Below, piece by piece: positions 26,645 to 36,006 of a stretch of DNA of 58,417 bases. The notes under the pieces were generated by a model that was not told the DNA's origin, did no database searches, and saw only the letters and a list, made by a program, of their open reading frames with translations. The stretch's first letter is position 1; each line of letters opens with the position of its first letter. Origin of the DNA: CAZGTQ01 sp964528575 (GTDB taxonomy: Bacteria > Planctomycetota > UBA1135 > GCA-002686595). Position numbers and translations under genes: made by a program. Location: assembly GCA_964528575.1 (NCBI GenBank), contig CAZGTQ010000376.1, forward strand, positions 1 through 58,417, given 5' to 3'.

Positions 26645-29121
26645 CCGCCGGGGCGGAACGAGCCTTCGATGACGCGCTGCTCGCCCGGGTGCGGCGTCCG
26701 CGGGTAGTACGCGGCGAGCGCGCGCCGCGTGCGCGGCCCGCGCGCCTTCGCGAGCGCTTCGACGGCCGCCGCGCGCAGGCGGTGGTCGTCCGATTCGAGC
26801 AGCTCGATCAGCGCCTTTTGGACGTCGGCGCGCCGCTCCGCGGCGTCGGCGAGGTTGAGCGCCGCGGCGCGCCGCGCGTTCGGGTGCGCGGTCGCGTCGA
26901 GCGCGTAGCGCAGGAGCTGCCCGTGCGCGGCGTGCGTGCCGACGTCCGCGAGGTCGTCCATCAACGCGACCCGCAACTGGTCGTGCGGCGTCTCCTCGAG
27001 CAGGAGACGCGTCAGGAAGACGTACGCGCCGCCCGGAGCCGCGCTCGCGTAGAGCGAGCCCGCCGCCGCCATCGTCTCGTAGCTGTAGCGCGCCTCGACC
27101 TGCTGCTCGGCGAACGTCGCGAGCTCGCGATCATCGCCCCAGGCGCGCAGCGCCTCGAGCGCCGCGACGCGCACCGGCGCGGCCTCGTCGTTCTCCGCGG
27201 CCCACATCAGGTTGCGCCGCGCCTCGAGCCCCTTGGCCGCGCCGAGCGCGCGCGCCGCGTCGCGGCGCACGAAGCGGCTCTCGTCGTCGCGCAGCCGGCT
27301 CGCGAGCTCGGCGACGTACAGCTCACGCCGCTCGCTCGGCGCACGCGCCGCGAGCTCTCCGAGCGCGCGCACGGCCTCACGGCGCCCGTTGACGTCGTCG
27401 TCGCTCGACGCGACGGCGAGCCACTCCTCGCCCGAGCGCTCGGGAGTGTGCTTCATCGGCACCCAACCGTTCTTGTCGAAGCGCACCCACACCGGCCGGC
27501 GCGACGCGGGCAGGCGGAACGTCTCGTTGCGCTGCTGCACGTCGAGCCGGTGCACGGTGATCCCGGCTTCGTCGCGGATCTCGACGTCGACGGGGAACCG
27601 GAACACCGACGGAGTGCCCGCGGCGACCGCCTGAGACTGGTCGACGCGCAGCACGAGCTCGCGCCGCACCTCGTCCCACTCCCACTTCGTCGTCACCTCC
27701 GGGTACCCGGCGCCGTAGAGCCACTGGCGGAAGAACCAGCCGAGCGGCCGGTCGGACGCCCGCTCCATCGCGCGCTGCAGGTCCGCCGTGACGACGTTGC
27801 GCTCCGCGTTGTCGGCGACGAACCGGCGCACCCCCTCGAAGAACGCGTCGTCGCCGACCACGTAGCGCAGGTGGTGCAGCCGCGCCGCGCCGCCTTGGTA
27901 CGCGATCGCGTCGAACAGGTCCATCGGCGCCCGATAGACGTTCCACACCGTCGGCCGTCGTTTCGCGCCGACGTCCTCCTCGAGATAGGTCTCGAGGTTG
28001 TCGCGCACGAGCGCGCGGAACTCGTCGAGACCGCGCGCGTGCTCGAAGTACAGCAGCGCCCCGTACGTCGCGAAGCCCTCGTTGAGCCAGATGTCGTCCC
28101 AGTGATTGCACGTGACGAGATCGCCGAACCACTGGTGCGCCGCTTCGTGCGCGACGAGCCCGTGCGACTGGGCGTCGCGCGTGCCGAGCTCGTCGTCGAG
28201 CGTCAGGCACGTCAGCGTCGTCGCCGAGATGTTCTCCATCCCGCCGAACGGGAAATTCTCGACGCAGGCCTGGCTGTACTTCCCGTACGGGTAGCGCACG
28301 CCCGTCAGCTCGGAGAAGAAGTCGAGCATCGCGGGCGTCTCGCGGAACGACGCGTCCATCCACGCCTCGTAGCGCGGCGGCGCGAGATACATCAGCGGGA
28401 CGCCGTCCCAGTCGTCGGTGCGCACGACGAAATCGCCCGCGACGAGCGTGACGAGATAGACGGGGTGCGGCGTCGAGATGCTCCAGTGCTCGGTCGCCGT
28501 GGCGCCGCTCTCGACGCGCTCGACGCGCTCGCCCGCCGCGACCGCGGTCCACTCCGCCGGGATCGTGACGCGCAGCTCGGACGTCGCGCGGTCGCCCGGC
28601 GCGTCCCAGCACGGGAACCACCAGCGCGAGTCCTCGCACTCGCCCTGCGTGAACACGTGCGTCGGCGCTCCGCCGGCTCCACCGGCGTAGTACAGACCCT
28701 TGCGCGGCCGCCCGCCGTAGTCGATCGCGATCTCGACCGACTCGCCGACCGGCAGCGGCCGGGCGAGCGTGATCACGAGGTCGTCGCCGCGGTGGCGGAA
28801 TTCGAGGTAGCGCCCCGCGTCGTCCTGCACGCCGCGCACCTCGAGCCCCGCGAGGTCGAGCTCGACCGTCTCCAGGGTGCGCTCCAGGGGCCGCAGCCGG
28901 ATGCGGCAGGTGCCCACGATCGAGCGCTCCTCGGGATCGAGCACGAGCTCGAGATCGTAGTGCTCGACGTCCATGTCGGTCGGCCGCGGCGGGTGCGCCG
29001 CGAGCGGGACCGGGACGATCTCGCCGCGCGCGACGGCGGTGTCGGTCGTCTGGAGCGACTCGCAGCCGAGGACGGCGGCGAACAGGAACGGGACACAGAA
29101 CGGGACGATGCGGAGTCTCAT
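26641..29121 (-). CDS. M1-family aminopeptidase lipoprotein with C-terminal HEAT repeats
   Basis: An 826-residue zinc aminopeptidase for N-terminal residue removal from peptides, on the periplasmic or outer face. The signal peptide ends VLGC (Cys20), a good lipobox. The N-terminal beta domain has CWDAPGDRATSEL. The exopeptidase motif is GGMEN in place of GAMEN, and the zinc site is His325-Glu326-Ala-Ala-His329 with Glu348 in NEGFATYG. From about residue 570 the ERAP1_C-like region is replaced by HEAT-like repeats (SRFVRRDAARALGAAKG, APVRVAALEALRAWG and others), as in the HEAT-tailed M1 peptidases. First gene of the operon leading to the probable selenoprotein. Confidence 0.94.
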   Translation of the reverse strand: MRLRIVPFCVPFLFAAVLGCESLQTTDTAVARGEIVPVPLAAHPPRPTDMDVEHYDLELVLDPEERSIVGTCRIRLRPLERTLETVELDLAGLEVRGVQDDAGRYLEFRHRGDDLVITLARPLPVGESVEIAIDYGGRPRKGLYYAGGAGGAPTHVFTQGECEDSRWWFPCWDAPGDRATSELRVTIPAEWTAVAAGERVERVESGATATEHWSISTPHPVYLVTLVAGDFVVRTDDWDGVPLMYLAPPRYEAWMDASFRETPAMLDFFSELTGVRYPYGKYSQACVENFPFGGMENISATTLTCLTLDDELGTRDAQSHGLVAHEAAHQWFGDLVTCNHWDDIWLNEGFATYGALLYFEHARGLDEFRALVRDNLETYLEEDVGAKRRPTVWNVYRAPMDLFDAIAYQGGAARLHHLRYVVGDDAFFEGVRRFVADNAERNVVTADLQRAMERASDRPLGWFFRQWLYGAGYPEVTTKWEWDEVRRELVLRVDQSQAVAAGTPSVFRFPVDVEIRDEAGITVHRLDVQQRNETFRLPASRRPVWVRFDKNGWVPMKHTPERSGEEWLAVASSDDDVNGRREAVRALGELAARAPSERRELYVAELASRLRDDESRFVRRDAARALGAAKGLEARRNLMWAAENDEAAPVRVAALEALRAWGDDRELATFAEQQVEARYSYETMAAAGSLYASAAPGGAYVFLTRLLLEETPHDQLRVALMDDLADVGTHAAHGQLLRYALDATAHPNARRAAALNLADAAERRADVQKALIELLESDDHRLRAAAVEALAKARGPRTRRALAAYYPRTPHPGEQRVIEGSFRPGG

Positions 29122-29272
29122 GGGGCGCTGACGCGATGTCCGGAGAGCGACGGACGAGCGAGCGCGCCGCCGGCGGCGGCGATCGCGGTCGGATCCTATC
29201 ACCGCGAGAGGGCAGGTTGTACAAGGGGAGCCCGCGCGCTCACGCGGCGCGGCCCGAACCGTATCCGCTCCG

Positions 29273-30814
29273 ATGCAGTTCCTCCCCCCCGCCGCTCGCC
29301 GTCCGCTCGGGATCGTCGCGCTCGCCGCGACCGTCACGTCGGCCGGCCTGCTCGGCGCCTGCGGAGGCGGCGGCGAGCGCCCGCGCGGGGTCCTGCTCGT
29401 CAGCATCGACAGCCTGCGCGCCGACCACCTCTCGTGCTACGGCTACGAGAGCGAGACCGCGCCCGGGGTGCCGACGTCGCCGAACGTCGACAGCCTCCTC
29501 GCGGATCAGGGCGCGCTGTTCACGAACTGCGTCTCGACGACGAGCTGGACGCTTCCCGCGCACATGGCGATGCTCTCGGGGCTGCCGAACGAGCTCCACG
29601 GCGTGCGCGACCAGAGCCACCAGCTCCACGACTCCCAGGAGCTGCTCGCCCAATCGTTCCAGCGCGCCGGCTGGCGCACCGCCGGCTTCTGGTCCGGCCC
29701 GAACCTGCACCCGTGGTTCGGCTTCGACCGTGGCTTCGAGCTCTACCGCGACTGCAGCACGGTCGAGGTCGCGACCGGCGACGTGTTCGGCGACCGCACT
29801 GCGGCGGCGTTCGAGCGCGTGGTCGACCTGCACAACCGCTCCCACCAGGGCATCACCGGTCCGCAGGTCGTCGCGGAGTTCGAGCGCTGGTTCGCGGGCG
29901 TCGAGGACGACGAGCGGTTCTTCGCGTTCCTGCACTTCTGGGACGTGCACTACGACTACACGCCGCCCGCCGAGCACGACATCTTCTTCCCGGGCTACGA
30001 GGGAACGGTCACGGGCGAGCGCTTCCGCGAGTTCGTCCTGCGGCGGCCGGTGGACTGGGACGACGTGCGCCGGCTCGAGTCGCTCTACGACGGCGAGATC
30101 CACTTCACCGACCACAACGTCGCGCGCGTGCTGGAGCTCCTGCGCGAGCGCGGCCGCTTCGACGACACGCTCGTCGTCTTCACCTCCGACCACGGCGACG
30201 AGTTCCTCGAGCACAAGAGCTTCGGGCACAAGAAGACGCTGTACGACGAGGTCCTGCGCGTGCCGCTCGTCCTACGCTGGCCCGCCGCGATCCCCGCAGG
30301 CGCGCGCGTCGACGGGCAGGTCAGCTTGATCGACGTCGCGCCGACGATCCTCGACTACTGCGGGCTGCCGCGCGGCGCGGCGATGTGGGGCCGCAGCCTG
30401 CGCGGCGCGATCGAGGGCGAGCTGGAGCCGCGCGACGTGCCGCTCGAGCTGACCGCGATCGCGACGGGAGTGTACGCGCGCGGCCTGCGCGGCGAGGGCT
30501 TCAAGGTCCTGCACCAACCGCAGCGCCCGCCGCTCGTGTACGACCTGCGCCGCGACCCCGACGAGAAGGTCCCGCTCCACGGCGCCGAGGTCGCGCCGCT
30601 CGTCGAGCGCGCGGCGGGCGCGTGGGAGGAGCTCGAGCTCGAAGCGCAGCGCTACGGGCGCGCCCTGAGCGGCGAGCTCCCGCCCGACCTCGAGAGCGAC
30701 CTGCGCGATCAGGGCTACGTCGGCGACGACGAGGACGAGCACGCGCCCGACGACGCGGCGCGCGAAGACGGCAACGAGGGCGGCGTCGCCGCGCCGCCCG
30801 GCGGCAGCGATTGA
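29273..30814 (+). CDS. Sulfatase-fold lipoprotein, cassette A
   Basis: A 513-residue alkaline-phosphatase-superfamily protein tethered by a lipobox (LLGAC). The first metal motif is LLVSIDSLRADHLSCYGYE; the nucleophile segment is TTSWTLPAHMAMLSG, where Thr93 sits where sulfatases carry the formylglycine Cys/Ser of CxPxR. The distal metal motif is FTSDHGDEFLEHK, with the RVPLVLRWP strand after it. It is therefore more likely a phosphoesterase or phospho-group transferase than a true sulfatase. The C-terminus is low-complexity and acidic. It is 17 bases from the next gene and is closely similar to the cassette B protein at 46920-48383 (shared TAGFxSGPNLHPxFGF). Confidence 0.9.
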   Translation: MQFLPPAARRPLGIVALAATVTSAGLLGACGGGGERPRGVLLVSIDSLRADHLSCYGYESETAPGVPTSPNVDSLLADQGALFTNCVSTTSWTLPAHMAMLSGLPNELHGVRDQSHQLHDSQELLAQSFQRAGWRTAGFWSGPNLHPWFGFDRGFELYRDCSTVEVATGDVFGDRTAAAFERVVDLHNRSHQGITGPQVVAEFERWFAGVEDDERFFAFLHFWDVHYDYTPPAEHDIFFPGYEGTVTGERFREFVLRRPVDWDDVRRLESLYDGEIHFTDHNVARVLELLRERGRFDDTLVVFTSDHGDEFLEHKSFGHKKTLYDEVLRVPLVLRWPAAIPAGARVDGQVSLIDVAPTILDYCGLPRGAAMWGRSLRGAIEGELEPRDVPLELTAIATGVYARGLRGEGFKVLHQPQRPPLVYDLRRDPDEKVPLHGAEVAPLVERAAGAWEELELEAQRYGRALSGELPPDLESDLRDQGYVGDDEDEHAPDDAAREDGNEGGVAAPPGGSD

Positions 30815-30830
30815 GGGCACCGCCCCCACG

Positions 30831-31406
30831 ATGCCCGCCGCCGCTCCGCCGCGACCGCTGCGCGTCCTCATCGGCGCCAGCCTCGCGCTCACGCTGCTGA
30901 CCGCGGCGTTCGCGGCGCACTACACCGCCGGCTGGCGCGACGTGCGCGCGGGTCGACCGATCGTCGAGCAGCGCGTCTCCCTGCGCGGCGTCCCGTGGTT
31001 CAAGCGGCCGTTCCTGCGCTTCGTCGAGCAGCTCCGCCGCACGGTGCCGCCGAACGCGCGCGTGCTCGTCGAGCCGTCGCGCGTCGAGTCGCCGGGCGCC
31101 GACAGCCGCTGGTACCTGTTCCTCAACTACTACGCGTACCCGATCGAGCTGTACGTCCAGCGGCCGGAGCTCGCCAGCGGCACGCTCGTCGACTTCCCGC
31201 GCTGGCTCGAGCACCACGCGGGGCGCGGCGGCGCGCTGGGCCTCGACGCGACGCTCGCGGCGCAGGAGCGCGGCATCGAGTGGCGCCTGCTCCTGCCGGT
31301 CACGCCGTGGTTCGACCCGGCGGACGTGACGCTCCTGCGCCGCGAGGGCGGCCGCTGGGTGCCGCACGAGCTCGCGCCGTGGCCGGCGACGGAGAGGGAG
31401 CGATGA
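30831..31406 (+). CDS. Membrane-anchored protein of the glycan cassette (copy A), unknown function
   Basis: A 191-residue protein with one N-terminal helix (LRVLIGASLALTLLTAAFAA) and a periplasmic domain. It has no recognised family. Its paralogue at 46172-46915 shares NTPWF/VPWF, RWYLFLNxxxYP, RPELASGTLVDFPRWLEHH and ERGIEWRL/ERGIGFEL, so it is a real conserved protein of this cassette. In both copies it follows the sulfatase-fold gene and overlaps the GT-C-like gene by 4 bases (ATGA), which suggests it works with the membrane transferase. Confidence 0.85.
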   Translation: MPAAAPPRPLRVLIGASLALTLLTAAFAAHYTAGWRDVRAGRPIVEQRVSLRGVPWFKRPFLRFVEQLRRTVPPNARVLVEPSRVESPGADSRWYLFLNYYAYPIELYVQRPELASGTLVDFPRWLEHHAGRGGALGLDATLAAQERGIEWRLLLPVTPWFDPADVTLLRREGGRWVPHELAPWPATERER

Positions 31407-33004
31407 GCGCGGCGCTGGCGGCGATCGGCGCGGCGCTCGTCGTGTTCGCGAGCGGCCACTCCGTGCTCGGGCTCGCCGGCGCCCGGCGCGCGCGCAGCCC
31501 GCTCGAGCTGCACGCGAGCGCGCTGCTCGTCGGCCTCGCCTTCGCCCCCGCGGCGTTCGCGGCCTGGATCGCGCTCGCCGGGCCGCTCGAGCCGGCGGGC
31601 GCACGCTGGCTGTGCGCCGCGCTCGCCGCGCCCGGGCTCGTGCTCGGGCCGCGCACGGTGCTGCGCTGCCGGCGCCGCGTCCGGCCGCTCGAGCGCGAGC
31701 CGTGGAGCGCGCTGCACGGCGCGGGGCTCGCTCTGACCCTCGCGTTCGGCGCCTTCGCCGTCTTCTACGCGGCGTCGATGCCGATGCACGTGTTCGACCC
31801 GCTGTTCCACTTCGCCTACAAGGGCAAGCTGCTCGTCGCCGAGGGCTTCGGCACGGCGGCGTGGACCGACCTCGAGGGCGCGGTCGGCCGCGTCCAGACG
31901 CACCCGAGCTACCCGCCGGGGCTGCCTGCGCTGCACGCGCTCGTCGCCGGCCTGCGCGGCCGCTTCGACGAGGACGCGACGCGCGCGCTCATGGCGCTGT
32001 TCGCGCTCGCCCCGTGCGCGCTCCTGTTCGCGGCGCTCGCGCCGCGCGGCCGCGGCCCCGCGCTGCTCGGCGCGCTGCTGTGGATCTCGCTGCCGATGCT
32101 GTACTACTCGCGGCCGCCGTACGTCGAGCCGGGCGCCCCGCTGCGCACGTTCGCCCTGTCCGCGTACGGCTTCGCCTTCGGAGCGGCGAGCGGAGCGCGG
32201 CACTATCCGCCCAGCGCGGAGCGAGCCGGCGAGTGGAACATGCCCGACGGGTGGACGTTGGACGGCGCGGCCGACTTGCCGCTCGCTGCGCTCCTGTTCG
32301 CGGCGCTGCTCGCGTTCGCGCGCCTCGCCGACCGCAGCGCGCCGCGCGACGCGGCCGACGTCGCGGGCGCCGGCGTGCTGCTCGCGGGCGTCCTGCTCGC
32401 GAAGAACGAGGGGCGCGCGCTCGCGCTCGTCCTCGCGCTGGCGCTCGCGCTGACGGCGCTCGCGCGCGGCGGTCGGACCGCGCTCGAGCCCGGCGCCGGG
32501 ACGCTCGCCGAGACGCCCCGGCCGGAGCCGCGCGTGCGGCGCCGCTTCGCCCTGCCCGGCGCCGTCCTGCTCGCGCTCGCGCTCGTGCTGCCGTGGGAGC
32601 ACGTCGCACGCGCCATCCCGACGGTCGACGAGGGCTACGGCGCGCGGCTCGCCGACCCAGCGCTCGCCCTCGAGTCGCTCGACCGCGCCGGCACCGTCGC
32701 GCGCGGCTTCCTCGAGAGCTTCGGCCACGTCCTGCGCTGGGATCTCGTCTGGATCCTCTTCTTCGCGACCCTCGGCTGGTCGCTCGCGCGGCCGCGCGCG
32801 CTCGCGCGCAACGCGTCCCTGGCGGCGATCCTCGTCGTCCTGGGCGGCACGGCGGCCTACTTCCTCGTGCTCCTCGTCACGCCCTGGGATCTGGAGCTCC
32901 TGTTCTCGACCGCGATCCCCGACCGCCTCCTGCTCCACCTGACCCCGGCGGCGATCCTCGCTACGCTCTCTCTCCTGTGGCGACTGCCGGACGAAACCCC
33001 CTGA
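31403..33004 (+). CDS. GT-C-like multi-span membrane protein, cassette A
   Basis: A 533-residue membrane protein with 11 or so helices. The first large periplasmic loop reads VFDPLFHFAYKGKLLVAEGF, then QTHPSYPPGLPAL; the Asp-rich loop followed by a PPGLPAL segment is typical of GT-C lipid-linked sugar transferases. KNEGRAL in the middle and LVTPWDLELLFSTAIPDRLL near the end are shared with the cassette B copy at 44622-46175. It probably uses a polyprenol-phosphate sugar; donor and acceptor are unknown. It overlaps both neighbours. Confidence 0.85.
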   Translation: MSAALAAIGAALVVFASGHSVLGLAGARRARSPLELHASALLVGLAFAPAAFAAWIALAGPLEPAGARWLCAALAAPGLVLGPRTVLRCRRRVRPLEREPWSALHGAGLALTLAFGAFAVFYAASMPMHVFDPLFHFAYKGKLLVAEGFGTAAWTDLEGAVGRVQTHPSYPPGLPALHALVAGLRGRFDEDATRALMALFALAPCALLFAALAPRGRGPALLGALLWISLPMLYYSRPPYVEPGAPLRTFALSAYGFAFGAASGARHYPPSAERAGEWNMPDGWTLDGAADLPLAALLFAALLAFARLADRSAPRDAADVAGAGVLLAGVLLAKNEGRALALVLALALALTALARGGRTALEPGAGTLAETPRPEPRVRRRFALPGAVLLALALVLPWEHVARAIPTVDEGYGARLADPALALESLDRAGTVARGFLESFGHVLRWDLVWILFFATLGWSLARPRALARNASLAAILVVLGGTAAYFLVLLVTPWDLELLFSTAIPDRLLLHLTPAAILATLSLLWRLPDETP

Positions 33005-36000
33005 GCACGCCGCTCGGCACGCGCGTGCTCGCCGTCGCGGTCGCGCTCGGAGCCCTCGCGTTCGGCCTCGACTCGATCGCGACGTGGATCGGGGCAAACG
33101 ACGTGGGCGGAGCGGGCGGCGCGCCGGGAGCGCACGCGTGGACCGCGCGCTGGCCGCTCGCGCTGCTCGCGCTGCCGCCGATCGCGCTCGCCGTCGCGCT
33201 GGCGCGCCGCGCCGGCGCCGTCGGTCTCGCGCTCGCCGGCGTCTCGTGGGCGCTGGGCGTCAACGTCCTCTGCGAGCTCCCGTGGTACACGTCGAGCCAC
33301 TGGGTGTTCGACGGGCCGTTCCTCGCGCCGCTGTACGTCGCGCTGACGCTCGGCGCGATGCTGTACGGCGCGGGCCTCGGCCCGGGGAGCGGCCACGAGC
33401 GCGCGTGCGCGCTCTTCGCGCTGTGGTGCACGGCGAACGGGAAGCTGTTCGCGCGCGAGGGCGACGCGGTGTACGCGTGGCTGGTCGTGGGAGCGCTCGT
33501 CGCGTTCGCCGCGACGCCGCGGGCCGCGCCGTCCGGCGCTCGTCCGGTCGGGCGGCCCTTCGTGATCGTCGTCGCGCTCTTCCTCGCGTGGCTCCTCGTC
33601 ACCGCGCTCGCGGGCGACAACCTCGGCGTCGGCCTGTCGGTGTGGTCGCGCTGCCTCGCCGGCGCGCTGTTCGCGTGGAGCGCCGCCGCGGGGCTCGACC
33701 GCACCGGCGCCCGGCGCGTCGTGCTCGCCCTCGCGGTCGGCGGCGTCGCGAGCCTGGCGGCCGCGGCCTGGGGCGTGCTGGACACGGCGAGCGTCGTCGG
33801 CTGGGAGCGCGTCCAGGGGACGCGCCTGCGCGTGTTCGACCAGCACGCGAACGGGACCGGGCCGCTGTTCGCGACGAGCGCGTGCCTGTTCGCGGCGCTC
33901 GCGCTGCGGCCGCGCGGCGCGGCGCGCGCCGCGTGGGGCGCGCTCGCGCTCCTCGCCGGGCTCGCGACGTTCGCGACCGACTCGCGCGCGAGCCTGCTCG
34001 GTCTCGGCGTCGGCGCGGCCGCGCTCGCGTGGGCGCTCTGGGGCCGCGTCCCGCGCCGTCCGCTCGCGTGGGCGGCGGGAGCGATCGCGCTCGCCGCCGT
34101 GCTCGTCGCTCTCCTCGTCGCCCCGCCCGGAGCACCGCTGCGCGCGCGGCTCGACGCGGCGTCGCAGGGTCAGTCGGCGCTCGGCCAGCGCTGGCACTTC
34201 TGGAAGATGGCCGCGAGCGCGGCGCGCGAGAACCCGCTCTTCGGCGTCGGGCCCAACCAGTACTACGTCCACGCGCAGTACGCCGAGCCGTCGTACTACG
34301 ACCGCACGCCGCAGACGCTGCACGCGCACGACCTGCCGCTCGGCGTGCTCGAGGGCACCGGCTGGATCGGCCTCGCGCTGTTCGTCGCTCTGGCCGTGCT
34401 GCTGTGGTCGCGCGCGTGCGCCGCGCTGCGCGCCGGCGCGGACGGCGGCGCGCAGCGCGGCGCTCGGGTCGAGGCCGCGGCGCTGCTCGCGATGGCCGCG
34501 GCGCTCTTCGGCGCGAACCTGCTCGACCTCGGGCAGAGCCAGACGACGCTCGTGCCGCTGCTCGCATGGATCGCGCTCGGCGCGTGGACGGCGCTGGCGC
34601 GAGCGGACGCACCGGCGACGCCGGGCGCGACGTCTGGCTTGCGCGGCTGGATCGCGCTCGCCCTCGCGGCTCCGCTCGCGGCGCTGCCGCTCGCGTCGAA
34701 CGCGCACTACGCCCGCGCGCGCGCCGCGATGGCCGCCGACGCGTTCGACGTCGCGCTCGCCGGCTTCGAGCGCACGCTCGCGTGGAACCCGCTCGAGCGG
34801 CGCGCGCACTTGTGGGCGGCGACGGCGTCGGCGGCGCTGGGCGACCACCGCGGGCGCATCGACCACCTCGAGGCGGCCTGCGAGAGCGCGCCGCAGCGCG
34901 CGGACGCGTGGCACGACCTCGCGTACTCGCTCTTGCTCGCGCGGCAGGTCGCGCGTGCGAGCGAGGCGGCCGAGCGCGCGTTCGCGCTCGACCCGCGCGG
35001 GCCGCAGGCGGGCAGCAGCGAGATCGCGCGCGCGTGGGTCGCGTTGCTCGGGAGCGACGCGGCGGGCGCCGAGGCCGCGCTCCGCCGCAGCCTCGAGCTC
35101 ACGAACGGCGGCTGGACCGAGCTCCCGCACGTCGTCGGCGACCCGCCGCCGAACGAGCCGGACGCGCGGCCGCTCGTCTTCCTCGTCGGCGCGCCGGGCC
35201 GCGACGCGCTCGCGCGGCTGCCGTTCGCGCGCGTGCTCGAAGCCGCGGCGCACGACGCGCTCGCGCTCGCGCGCACCGAGCCGACGCGCGCGCGGCGCCT
35301 GCTCGACGGCGTCGTCGCGGGCCTGCGCACCGAGCGTCGCGAGCGGCGCGCGCTCGAGCTGCTGCGCGAGCACGCGGCGCTCGTGCCCGACCGCTTCCGC
35401 TCGACCGCGACGATCGAGCTCGAGCTCCTGCGCGACGTCGGCGACGCCGACGAGGTGGCGGCGCACGCGCGCGAGCTCGCGTCGTCGGGGCAGCTCGACA
35501 CGGCGCTCGCGTACGTGCTCGTCGAGCCCCTGCTGCAGAGCGCCGACCCCGCCGACCGCGCCCTCGCGTCCGCCCTCGCGAGCCGCGTCGACTTCAGCGC
35601 GCTCGACGTCTTCTTCTCCGCCGGCCGCCTCGCGCGCGCCTACGACGCGCTCGCGCTCGAGGCGCTCGCGCGCGGCGACGTCCGCGCCGCGCTGCACGCG
35701 CACCGGCTCGCCCTGTACGACCGCCGCCTGCCCGAGGATCGCGTGCGAACGGCCCAGTCCTTCTTCGAGCGCGTCGTCGCGCTGCGCGCCGCGCCCGACG
35801 TGCTCGTCGCGGCGCTCGACCTGTGCCTGCGCGAATGCGCGACGATCCCGCGCAAGGCCGCCAACGCGCACGGGATGCGCCGGCGCGCGGAGCTCCTGCT
35901 CGGCGCGTGGCCGCCGCCGCCGCCCGACCCGGGCGCGCTCGACCTCGACGACCACGGGCCGGCGAGCGAGACGTTCGAGCGCGCCCTCGCGGAGCTCGTC

Positions 36001-36006
36001 CGGTGA
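32977..36006 (+). CDS. Wzy-like O-antigen ligase with TPR tail, cassette A
   Basis: A 1009-residue protein. A GTG at 32977 (MATAGRNPLSTPLG) overlaps the previous gene by 28 bases; a later GTG at 33025 is possible. There are about 12 membrane helices to residue 585. The ligase signature is HFWKMAASAARENPLFGVGP, then QTLHAHDLPLGVLEGTGWIG, the Wzy_C periplasmic-loop motif. The remaining 420 residues are helical TPR-like repeats (FDVALAGFERTLAWNPLERR and on). Such enzymes join or polymerise lipid-linked glycans. The intact copy here is the reference for the split copy at 41386-44625. Its stop overlaps the PHP gene start. Confidence 0.88.
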   Translation: MATAGRNPLSTPLGTRVLAVAVALGALAFGLDSIATWIGANDVGGAGGAPGAHAWTARWPLALLALPPIALAVALARRAGAVGLALAGVSWALGVNVLCELPWYTSSHWVFDGPFLAPLYVALTLGAMLYGAGLGPGSGHERACALFALWCTANGKLFAREGDAVYAWLVVGALVAFAATPRAAPSGARPVGRPFVIVVALFLAWLLVTALAGDNLGVGLSVWSRCLAGALFAWSAAAGLDRTGARRVVLALAVGGVASLAAAAWGVLDTASVVGWERVQGTRLRVFDQHANGTGPLFATSACLFAALALRPRGAARAAWGALALLAGLATFATDSRASLLGLGVGAAALAWALWGRVPRRPLAWAAGAIALAAVLVALLVAPPGAPLRARLDAASQGQSALGQRWHFWKMAASAARENPLFGVGPNQYYVHAQYAEPSYYDRTPQTLHAHDLPLGVLEGTGWIGLALFVALAVLLWSRACAALRAGADGGAQRGARVEAAALLAMAAALFGANLLDLGQSQTTLVPLLAWIALGAWTALARADAPATPGATSGLRGWIALALAAPLAALPLASNAHYARARAAMAADAFDVALAGFERTLAWNPLERRAHLWAATASAALGDHRGRIDHLEAACESAPQRADAWHDLAYSLLLARQVARASEAAERAFALDPRGPQAGSSEIARAWVALLGSDAAGAEAALRRSLELTNGGWTELPHVVGDPPPNEPDARPLVFLVGAPGRDALARLPFARVLEAAAHDALALARTEPTRARRLLDGVVAGLRTERRERRALELLREHAALVPDRFRSTATIELELLRDVGDADEVAAHARELASSGQLDTALAYVLVEPLLQSADPADRALASALASRVDFSALDVFFSAGRLARAYDALALEALARGDVRAALHAHRLALYDRRLPEDRVRTAQSFFERVVALRAAPDVLVAALDLCLRECATIPRKAANAHGMRRRAELLLGAWPPPPPDPGALDLDDHGPASETFERALAELVR

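Noticed and set aside
29122..29272. Promoter boxes in the divergent gap between the aminopeptidase and the sulfatase-fold gene
   Set aside because: Only weak matches (TTGTAC with TAGGAT at 20 bases on the minus strand, TATCAC without a -35 on the plus strand). Promoters must exist but I cannot place them.
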